In this document: piece after piece, positions 58,015 through 64,000 of the stretch
How positions within the stretch are numbered: the stretch's first letter is position 1
Layout of the letters: each line of letters begins with the position of its first letter
Source of the DNA: Campylobacter sputorum
Lineage (GTDB): Bacteria; Campylobacterota; Campylobacteria; Campylobacterales; Campylobacteraceae
Assembly: GCF_002220775.1 (NCBI RefSeq)
Contig: NZ_CP019685.1
Coordinates: forward strand, 930,001-994,000
Direction of reading: 5' to 3'
DNA length: 64,000 nucleotides
Translations under genes and position numbers: made by a program
The notes under the pieces: generated by a model
What the model was told of the DNA's origin: nothing
What the model saw: only the letters and a program-made list of their open reading frames with translations
The model's database searches: none

Positions 58015-59255
58015 TTTAATGCCTGATATGCGATATCTTTTCTAAATTTTGCACCTTTAAATTTAACATTTTGGCAAAGCATATAAGCTTTTTCCTGTGC
58101 TTCTTTTATGTTATCTCCACTGCCAACACAAACCAAAACTCTACCACCATTTGCATATAGTTTTTTATCTTCTAAGCTAACTCCAGCATAACAAATATGT
58201 GTGTCATTTGGTATATTTTCTACATTAATCTCTTGTTTTGGCGAAGAACTAAAAGGATAATTTTCACTAGCCATCACAACGCCAACGCTAAATTTATTAT
58301 ACAGCTCTATCTTAGTTAATTTACCTAAACTAGCATCTTTTAAAATACCAGCCAAATCGCCTTTTATTAGCGGCATCAAAACTTCACATTCTGGATCACC
58401 AAAACGAACATTGTATTCAAGCACATATGGTTCATTATTAACAATCATAAGACCTACAAACAAAACACCACAAAATGGTGCATTTTCTTGTATCATACCA
58501 TCAAGCGTAACTCTTAGTATCTCATTTTCAACTCTTTTTAAAAGATTATCATTAGCTAGTGGACTTGGTGCATAAGCCCCCATTCCACCTGTATTTGGTC
58601 CCATATCTCCATCATTAAGTTTTTTATGATCTTGTGCAAAAGGCAAACTTACAAAGTTTTTACCATCACAAATCGCAAAAAAACTAAGCTCATATCCATC
58701 CAAAAATTCTTCTATAACCACATTTTTTCCAGCTTCACCAAAACTTTTTCCACTAAGCATATCAAGAGCTTCTTTTTTTGCCTCATTGTGAGAATTTGCT
58801 ATGATAACGCCTTTGCCAGCACAAAGCCCATCAGCTTTTACAACAACTTTATCACCTAAAGTATCAATAAATTTACAAATTTCATCTTTATCGTTTGAGC
58901 TTAGAAATCTAGCTGTTTTAATATTATATTTCTTAAGGAAATTTTTCATATAAACTTTGCTACCTTCAAGCTTTGCAGCATTTTTACTTGGGCCAAATAT
59001 AACTAAATTTCTTTTTTTAAATACATCCACAATACCATTTGTAAGAGGATCTTCTGGACCAACGATTGTTAAATCTATCTTGTTTTGCTCACAAAAATCA
59101 GCCAACTTTTCAAAATCTGTTATATCTAAATTTACTCCTAAGTTATTTGTAGCACCATTTCCAGGTGCAAAGAAAAGCGAATTATCTTTATTTTCAAGAA
59201 GTTTTATAGCAATGGCATATTCTCTGCCACCGCTTCCAATTATCAAAATTTTCAA
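58011..59255 (-). CDS. purD: Phosphoribosylamine--glycine ligase (GARS)
   Basis: Second step of de novo purine synthesis: joins glycine to phosphoribosylamine using ATP. The N terminus [19 protein letters not shown] is canonical; the ATP-grasp domain shows [62 protein letters not shown] and [13 protein letters not shown] place the start at TTG 59255, which has GGAGA six bases upstream and gives 414 aa; an earlier TTG (59282) would run into the 6S RNA. It is likely co-transcribed from the 6S RNA promoter at low level. Confidence 0.95.
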   Translation of the reverse strand: MKILIIGSGGREYAIAIKLLENKDNSLFFAPGNGATNNLGVNLDITDFEKLADFCEQNKIDLTIVGPEDPLTNGIVDVFKKRNLVIFGPSKNAAKLEGSKVYMKNFLKKYNIKTARFLSSNDKDEICKFIDTLGDKVVVKADGLCAGKGVIIANSHNEAKKEALDMLSGKSFGEAGKNVVIEEFLDGYELSFFAICDGKNFVSLPFAQDHKKLNDGDMGPNTGGMGAYAPSPLANDNLLKRVENEILRVTLDGMIQENAPFCGVLFVGLMIVNNEPYVLEYNVRFGDPECEVLMPLIKGDLAGILKDASLGKLTKIELYNKFSVGVVMASENYPFSSSPKQEINVENIPNDTHICYAGVSLEDKKLYANGGRVLVCVGSGDNIKEAQEKAYMLCQNVKFKGAKFRKDIAYQALK

Positions 59256-59277
59256 ATATTGTCTCCAAAATAAAATA

Positions 59278-59460
59278 CCCAAACGAGCGTTGTTGTAAAT
59301 GGTCGGCCCTAAAAAGCCAAACTTGCAACTAGACTAGTTCTACAGGTTGCAATCTCTCGCTTTCAAAAAAAAGCTCAAACAAAACCACATCACACGAACT
59401 AAGTACATCATCGCCATACTTATGTGTTGGACCCTCAAAAATACTGACGCTTCGTTCAGG
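59278..59460 (-). ncRNA. ssrS: 6S RNA (RNA polymerase regulator)
   Basis: A 183-base structured transcript immediately upstream of purD, the position I recall for 6S RNA in epsilonproteobacteria, including Helicobacter pylori. The ends form a closing stem of 13 pairs with one bulged A: CCTGAACGAAGCGT at the 5' end against ACGCTCGTTTGGG at the 3' end. An inner arm pairs ACACATAAGTA with TACTTAG...TGTGT around TGGCGATGATG, and TTGCAACCTGTAGAACTAGT / CTAGTTGCAA on the 3' side forms another helix. A consensus TATAAT sits 8 bases before the 5' end. It would mimic an open promoter and hold sigma-70 polymerase in stationary phase. No ORF explains this segment. Confidence 0.85.
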
Positions 59461-59467
59461 CGATTAA

Positions 59468-59473
59468 ATTATA
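59468..59473 (-). promoter_or_regulatory. -10 promoter element of 6S RNA
   Basis: TATAAT on the minus strand (GTTATAATTTAATCG), placing the transcription start at about 59460-59462, the 5' end deduced from the closing stem. Confidence 0.7.
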
Positions 59474-59521
59474 ACAAAACAATACTTAAATTTACAGCCA
59501 ATGTGTATATAAATTTAGAAT

Positions 59522-60157
59522 TTACGCTAAATTTTTTGCAATTTCTATACAATCTTCTATGCTTTGAGTTTTACTAACAATGATATTTGAAAAATTTTTC
59601 AAACTTATTGCTGTTTTTTTGCCTATTGCTATGATTTTATAACTAGCATCTAGTTCAAAATTTCTTAAAAAACCATTAACATTAGATGGGGATGTAAAAA
59701 TAATAATGCTGTTTTTAGGCGGCTTTAAATCATTTGCTAAATTTAAAAAAACATTTTCATAGGCTATTATTTCTGTTAAATTTACACCGCCATTTTTTAA
59801 AATTACAAAAACATCAGATACAACTTCTTTTGCTCTTAAAAATAGTGGTTTTTTATCTTTTAAAAGCGGTGCTATCTCATTTGCAAATTCATCACCATGT
59901 GAGTTTTTAGCTGTGTAAATTTCACTAAATCCAAAATTTAATGCCTCTTTTGTACTGCCCTCACCTATGCTAAAAACTTCTAAATTTGCTAAATTTATAG
60001 AGTTAAATTTCAAAGATTTGATACTATTTTTTGATGTTATAACTAAAGCATCAAATTTACTTAAATCAATGTTAAATTTATGAAATTTAATCTCACAAAC
60101 TTGCAAATGTTTAACACTTTTATCATCAAATTTTGTATGAGAAACTAGATATATCAT
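59522..60157 (-). CDS. hemD: Uroporphyrinogen-III synthase
   Basis: A 211-aa protein of the HemD type, which closes and flips the last ring of hydroxymethylbilane in haem synthesis. Sequence identity in this family is low, but the pattern is right: VSHTKFDDKSVKHLQ at the N terminus, FDALVITSKNSIKSLKF, VFSIGEGSTKEALNFGF, then IIFTSPSNVNGFL and YKIIAIGKKTAISLKNF with the second-domain fold. No other haem gene is adjacent. It is separated from 6S RNA by about 60 bases holding that RNA's promoter. Confidence 0.82.
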   Translation of the reverse strand: MIYLVSHTKFDDKSVKHLQVCEIKFHKFNIDLSKFDALVITSKNSIKSLKFNSINLANLEVFSIGEGSTKEALNFGFSEIYTAKNSHGDEFANEIAPLLKDKKPLFLRAKEVVSDVFVILKNGGVNLTEIIAYENVFLNLANDLKPPKNSIIIFTSPSNVNGFLRNFELDASYKIIAIGKKTAISLKNFSNIIVSKTQSIEDCIEIAKNLA

Positions 60158-60190
60158 TTTGCTACTTTATTTATAAATTTTATAATAAAA

Positions 60191-60739
60191 TCAAAATTCT
60201 TTTATACCATTTGGTATGATTACATTTTTTATCAAATTATCTTCTTCTTTTATCCTTATATACATAATTATAAGATAAATTGGAGCTAAAATAATAAACG
60301 ACACACTAGCATGACAAAGCATTGAAAGTCCTACGAGTTCTGGAAAAATATTTAGATAATAGTTTGGATGTTTTATTGTCCTAAAAAGAAAATGTGGGTT
60401 GTATTTGTGATTTTTAGCTATCATCAGCTTAACTGTCCAAATACCTTTTAATAAATAATTTACTATATAATACAACATAAAAAATGCAAACATTAGCAAT
60501 CCTAAACCAATACAACTAACCATATCAAATTTCACCCCTCTTACAATAGCTTCAAATAAACAAAAAAGATAAAACATAACATGAACTATAGTTATAGCTT
60601 TTGTATTATTTACGCCATACTCTTTTCCGCCATTTTTTAAAATATTTTTCTCATTTTTCTTAGAAATTTTTAAAAAATATAACCTTAAAACAAAAACACA
60701 AAAAACCAAAATAAAAATTAAATAATCCAATAAGACCAC
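60191..60739 (-). CDS. Isoprenylcysteine-carboxyl-methyltransferase-like membrane protein
   Basis: A 182-aa inner-membrane protein with five or so membrane segments. FRTIKHPNYYLNIFPELVGL carries the RxxxHPNYxxE motif of the ICMT/PEMT-like methyltransferase family, which binds S-adenosylmethionine. IRIKEEDNLI near the C terminus matches the conserved REEDxL element. The bacterial substrate is unknown, perhaps a lipid. It reads with hemD (33-base gap). The 60740-60895 stretch behind it holds nothing obvious. Confidence 0.85.
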   Translation of the reverse strand: MVLLDYLIFILVFCVFVLRLYFLKISKKNEKNILKNGGKEYGVNNTKAITIVHVMFYLFCLFEAIVRGVKFDMVSCIGLGLLMFAFFMLYYIVNYLLKGIWTVKLMIAKNHKYNPHFLFRTIKHPNYYLNIFPELVGLSMLCHASVSFIILAPIYLIIMYIRIKEEDNLIKNVIIPNGIKEF

Positions 60740-60895
60740 CTTTTATAAAATAAAAGCGTTATTTTATCAAGTTTATTAAATATCGTCAATTAAATATATC
60801 CAAACTTAACATATTCTTTATTAAATTTTTTAAAAAATTTGATATGAAATGTTGTTTTTTAAGTCTTAAATAATATTTTCAAGTTTATACAAGTT

Positions 60896-62128
60896 TTATT
60901 GTTTTTTTAAAAATCTTCTTAAATGTCTTGCAGTAAAAGAATCTTGGCATTTGATAAAATCAATTGGATATCCTTGAAATAATAAATTTCCTCCCATCTT
61001 TCCTCCTTTTGGACCAAGATCGATAATCCAGTCTGCTTGAGCAATAACAGACAAATTATGCTCTATAATTATTACAGTATTTCCTTTTCTTACTAATTCA
61101 CGAATAAGCATCAATAAATTGTCAATGTCAGATTCATGTAACCCCGTTGTAGGTTCGTCTAAGATAATAATTTCTGATGTATGATTTAATAACATTTGCG
61201 CTATCTTTAATCTTTGCAGTTCCCCTCCAGAATATGAGTCAAGGTTTTGTCCAAGTTTTATATAGTATAAATTGGCTTCAATAATAGATTCTAATGTGTG
61301 TCTTATTAATTTATTATCAAAAAACATCTCCTTTGCTTCTTGGGCAGTTAGATCAAATATTTCGCTTATATTTTTACCTCTATATATGTATGAGAGCGCT
61401 TTATCATTAAATCTTTTTCCTTGGCATTTTTCGCAAATTTCTTCAAAATCTCCAAGATAAGCTAAGTCAAGCTTTACAACACCTTTTCCTTTACATATAG
61501 GACAAGCTCCTTTGCCAGTCATAGAAAAAAGTGATATATCAACATGATTTTCTTTACTAAAAACTTTTTTAATTTCATCATAAATTTTTAAATAAGTAGC
61601 AATATTGGAGCGACTAGAAGCTTGTGGCATACTTTGATCTAAAATTGTTGACTTCGGATAGCTATTTACAAAAACTTCCCTTATTAATGTGCTTTTTCCA
61701 GATCCTGCAACCCCTGTTACTAATGTGATGGCATTTTTAGGAATTTTTACAGAGATATTTTTTAAATTATGCTTTGATACATTGACAAGTTCATAATATT
61801 TTAAGAATTGTTTCTTTTCTTGGACTATAGTATGTTTTTTTAAAAATGCTTTAGCTGTAACCGTATTTGACCTTAACAAATTTTCAAATGGACCTTGAAA
61901 AGTTACTTTACCTCCATGAATTCCTGCTCCTTCACCAAAGTTAATTACTTCATCACATACCTTAATCATATCTAAATCATGATCAATAAACAAAACTGTA
62001 TTGCCCTTATTTTTTATTTCTTTAAAAATATTAGCAATACCTTTAATATCTTGAGGATGAAGACCTACGCTTGGTTCATCAAATATATAAAGCACATCCG
62101 ATAAAGAACTATTTAAATACTTAACCAT
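60896..62128 (-). CDS. C-terminal part of the interrupted UvrA-like ATPase
   Basis: A 410-aa open piece starting at an ATG three codons after the stop. It holds the Walker B of the first ATPase (LYIFDEPSVGLHP), then a whole second ATPase: Walker A VTGVAGSGKST, zinc pairs CPICKGKG and CEKCQGKR, signature YSGGELQRLK, Walker B IIILDEPTTGLHE and the IIEHN switch. AAGAATTAAG before the ATG is a poor ribosome site, so restart would be inefficient. Confidence 0.65.
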   Translation of the reverse strand: MVKYLNSSLSDVLYIFDEPSVGLHPQDIKGIANIFKEIKNKGNTVLFIDHDLDMIKVCDEVINFGEGAGIHGGKVTFQGPFENLLRSNTVTAKAFLKKHTIVQEKKQFLKYYELVNVSKHNLKNISVKIPKNAITLVTGVAGSGKSTLIREVFVNSYPKSTILDQSMPQASSRSNIATYLKIYDEIKKVFSKENHVDISLFSMTGKGACPICKGKGVVKLDLAYLGDFEEICEKCQGKRFNDKALSYIYRGKNISEIFDLTAQEAKEMFFDNKLIRHTLESIIEANLYYIKLGQNLDSYSGGELQRLKIAQMLLNHTSEIIILDEPTTGLHESDIDNLLMLIRELVRKGNTVIIIEHNLSVIAQADWIIDLGPKGGKMGGNLLFQGYPIDFIKCQDSFTARHLRRFLKKQ

Positions 62129-62137
62129 CTTAATTCT

Positions 62138-63151
62138 TTAAGATTCGCCACCAGATAAAGTGCTTGTTGGTTGATTTAATTTTAAATAATCTAATCCCAC
62201 AATAGACAAACTTCTCAATTTTGTTTTTAATTCATGAATGATAATGGATGCACTTTCATCATCAATACTATCCAAAAAATGATATAAGTCATTAACCATC
62301 ATATCCGAGCAATCCGCTATAGATTTATCTCGTATTTTTGCACTCAAAACTTCTTCACTTAACCTAGCCCCGTGACATTTTGGACATACTAATGTTGTTA
62401 AAACTCGTTCTAAATCTTTTTTGTATTTTGTGTTTTCTACATTGACAAAGGCATTCATAATTCTTGGAATTACTCCAAGATATTTTGCCGTTTTATGCCA
62501 ATTCTTAGTTGGATTTTTAGGTTTGATTTCAGGTGAATATAAAAGTAAATCCAGTTCATTTTTCGTATAATCTATTATTTTCTTATCACTATCAAAAAAA
62601 CCAGATTCCGTGTATCTTGTTAATCTCCAACCACCATTTTGAAATGTTGGAAACTCTATTGCACTATCATTTAATGACTTATTAAAGTCAATTAACTTTT
62701 TGACATCTATAGACTTTACAATTCCTAATCCTTGACAGTTTTTGCACATCCCTTTAGAATTATTAAATGAATACTTCATAGAATAACCGATAAAAGGCTT
62801 AGCAATCCTTGAATACAAAAGTCTCAAATCAGAATAAATTCCCGTAACTGTCCCTACTGTTGACCTTGAATTACCTTGCAATCTTTTTTGATTAATAACC
62901 AAAGAGACAGGAAGATTAGAAATTGAATCAACTATAGGTTTTTTATATTTAGGCAATAAATTTTGAATATAAGTGGAATAAGTTTCGTTTAATAATCTTT
63001 GTGATTCACTTGCAATCGTATCAAATACAAAAGACGATTTTCCAGATCCAGAAATACCTGTAACTGCAATTATTTTATATTTTGGGACTTTTACTGAAAT
63101 ATGCTTGAGATTATTTGTGGCTGCATTTTTTATAACTATAAAATTATTCAT
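62138..63151 (-). CDS. N-terminal part of the interrupted UvrA-like ATPase
   Basis: A 337-aa piece with Walker A AVTGISGSGKSSFVFDTIA, zinc pairs CKNCQGLG and CPKCHGAR, and the signature TLSGGES at its very end. It lacks its Walker B, which is on the other piece, so it cannot hydrolyse ATP alone. Confidence 0.7.
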   Translation of the reverse strand: MNNFIVIKNAATNNLKHISVKVPKYKIIAVTGISGSGKSSFVFDTIASESQRLLNETYSTYIQNLLPKYKKPIVDSISNLPVSLVINQKRLQGNSRSTVGTVTGIYSDLRLLYSRIAKPFIGYSMKYSFNNSKGMCKNCQGLGIVKSIDVKKLIDFNKSLNDSAIEFPTFQNGGWRLTRYTESGFFDSDKKIIDYTKNELDLLLYSPEIKPKNPTKNWHKTAKYLGVIPRIMNAFVNVENTKYKKDLERVLTTLVCPKCHGARLSEEVLSAKIRDKSIADCSDMMVNDLYHFLDSIDDESASIIIHELKTKLRSLSIVGLDYLKLNQPTSTLSGGES

Positions 63152-63572
63152 CTGTTTTTATCCTAGCCATACGCAATTTGCCTGATAGTTTATTTGATAA
63201 ATAAGCAAACGCTTCTTGCTCTTCTTTAGAAAAAATTTTTAATGCTGTTTGATGAAGTGCAGTATGTTTAGCCGAAATATCATCTAGTAAACTTTTACCC
63301 TCTTTAGTAATATAAGTATATAATTCTCTTCCATCAAATTTATTTGGAAGTTGTTGTATATATCCTTTAACTTTCAATCCTTTTAATGCTTTTGAAATTT
63401 TAGTTCGCGATATTCCAAGTAAAATACTTAAATTTGATGGTAAAATTTTACCATTGTTTTTTAATTGATATAAAATATCATATTGCAACCAAGTAATTTG
63501 TCTAGGATTTACTAAATTTCTTTCAGCAACCATTTCACATTGCAAATCTATAAGAGATTTTTTTAAATCCAT
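63144..63572 (-). CDS. MarR family transcriptional regulator
   Basis: A 142-aa winged-helix repressor. The recognition region is PSNLSILLGISRTKISKAL, then the wing QLPNKFDGRELYTYITKEG with the DGRE form of the DxR motif; flanking helices (LVNPRQITWLQYDILYQL and EEQEAFAYLSNKLSGKL) form the dimer domain. AGGGG precedes the ATG. A perfect palindrome overlaps its -10, so it probably represses itself and the overlapping UvrA-like gene and is relieved by a toxic ligand. The pair seems foreign relative to the housekeeping neighbours. Confidence 0.9.
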   Translation of the reverse strand: MDLKKSLIDLQCEMVAERNLVNPRQITWLQYDILYQLKNNGKILPSNLSILLGISRTKISKALKGLKVKGYIQQLPNKFDGRELYTYITKEGKSLLDDISAKHTALHQTALKIFSKEEQEAFAYLSNKLSGKLRMARIKTDE

Positions 63573-63586
63573 ATGTTAACCCCTAA

Positions 63587-63612
63587 ATATAATTTCTATA
63601 TGGAAATTATAT
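63587..63612 (-). promoter_or_regulatory. MarR operator palindrome overlapping the -10 of the marR promoter
   Basis: ATATAATTTC (63587-63596) and GAAATTATAT (63603-63612) form a perfect 10-bp inverted repeat with a 6-base spacer, 15 bases before the marR start. On the minus strand the right arm contains TATAAT (63606-63611), the likely -10. This is the size and placement expected for a MarR-family operator. Confidence 0.75.
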
Positions 63613-63932
63613 CAAAATAAAAATCATTTTAGAATCTTTGCAAGTTTAAAATAATCTTATTTAACGTTATAATTTATTATTAAAAATTTTTGCTATATAC
63701 ATTTATTAGATATTGCAAAGTAGTATTTATTAATATACATCAAACCAAAAAAGAGTAAATTTTATGAATTTTTAACTAATTCTCTAATCTTTTGCTTCTT
63801 AGCTTTAATTCTAAAAAATACAATTATTTAAAAATATCAATCAAAATTTACTCAATAATCAATCAAATCATTCTTTTTTTAATTTTTATAGCAAACACAA
63901 CACTCTCTTATAAGGCCCTAAAGTCTATTTTA
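63613..63932. other. Gap between marR and guaA
   Basis: About 320 AT-rich bases with no ORF. It must hold upstream promoter sequence of marR; the end next to guaA may hold its terminator but I see no good hairpin. Confidence 0.45.
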
Positions 63933-64000
63933 CTACTCCCACTCAATTGTTGCAGGTGGTTTGCTTGAAATATCATATACTACGCGGTTAATTCCATCAA
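63933..64000 (-). CDS. guaA: GMP synthase C terminus (5' part outside window)
   Basis: The minus strand reads DGINRVVYDISSKPPATIEW-E-stop, the invariant C terminus of glutamine-hydrolysing GMP synthase, which makes GMP from XMP. Only 22 codons are in the window. guaA close to purD agrees with the C. jejuni order. Confidence 0.93.
   Translation of the reverse strand, partial: DGINRVVYDISSKPPATIEWE

Larger units (their letters stand above)
60896..63151 (-). pseudogene. UvrA-like ABC ATPase interrupted by one in-frame stop
   Basis: One continuous reading frame of about 750 codons broken only by TAA at 62138-62140. The stop replaces the Gln expected in the first ABC signature, so the text reads SGGES-stop-RIKMVKYL. 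UvrA-like proteins of this short type lack much of the UvrB-binding insertion and in other bacteria, mainly Firmicutes, travel with MarR regulators; some have been linked to drug resistance. Both nucleotide-binding sites are otherwise intact, with four zinc-finger CxxC pairs. It follows the marR gene with an 8-base overlap and is likely acquired. It is either a recent nonsense mutant or, less likely, a split protein restarted at ATG 62128. Confidence 0.8.

Noticed and set aside
59256-59282. Longer purD starting at TTG 59282
   Set aside because: It would overlap the closing stem of the 6S RNA and lacks a ribosome site; TTG 59255 has GGAGA upstream and gives the family N terminus.
62138-62140. 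Programmed stop read-through in the UvrA-like gene
   Set aside because: TAA is the least leaky stop, no stimulatory structure is seen, and the pattern fits a single point mutation.

Overview
The window is low-GC DNA from an epsilonproteobacterium, almost certainly Campylobacter. Species is undecided; a member of the C. fetus / C. hyointestinalis side of the genus is my guess. The basis is gene content and gene order: murC, a small membrane gene and mutS2 in a row; guaA and purD followed by an RDD gene, lptD, a phosphoribosyltransferase-like gene and pnp; 6S RNA directly upstream of purD; and flhA followed by a DHH phosphoesterase.

Layout. 1-2738: core genes (flhA 3' end, DHH phosphoesterase, small protein, tRNA-Met). 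2739-15512: a 12.8-kb island at the 3' end of tRNA-Met, bounded by a 9-bp direct repeat (2731-2739, 15504-15512). Near each end is a similar TTACC-A5-GTTACC element. Its integrase, a DUF4143-type ATPase and an IS1595-type transposase are all decayed. Its intact cargo is one tight six-gene operon (5981-14543): DUF4007 protein, 1082-aa P-loop ATPase, PAPS-reductase/DndC-like PP-loop enzyme, 534-aa unknown protein, 382-aa AAA ATPase and PIN-like nuclease. I think this is a defence system with sulfur-transfer chemistry and no Dnd, Ssp or BREX core. It is the best candidate here for an undescribed system.

15743-37291: a contact-dependent inhibition / polymorphic-toxin locus, all on the minus strand. 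One TpsB transporter gene (cdiB) heads two giant TpsA/CdiA genes (2716 and 2135 aa). They share about 4.1 kb of apparently identical DNA. Each has its own toxin tip and immunity gene, and orphan toxin/immunity modules lie between and after them. Three of these tips or orphans share their pretoxin or toxin DNA with a CdiA, so the module borders can be read from repeat edges. Two tips look like different alpha/beta-hydrolase (lipase-like) toxins, both next to multi-pass membrane immunity candidates.

37879-63935 and on to the end: mostly core genes. These are an OprD-like porin, a Na/Pi-cotransporter-like protein, an M16 protease, a type II NADH dehydrogenase, murC, a small membrane protein, mutS2, a GGDEF/EAL protein, a LysE-type exporter and RidA. 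Then come pnp, a phosphoribosyltransferase-like protein, lptD, an RDD protein, purD, 6S RNA, hemD and an isoprenylcysteine-methyltransferase-like protein. A probably acquired MarR regulator / UvrA-like ABC ATPase pair follows; the ATPase is interrupted by one in-frame stop inside an ABC signature. The window ends in the 3' end of guaA.

All calls rest on reading motifs and sequence patterns by eye. No database search was run.
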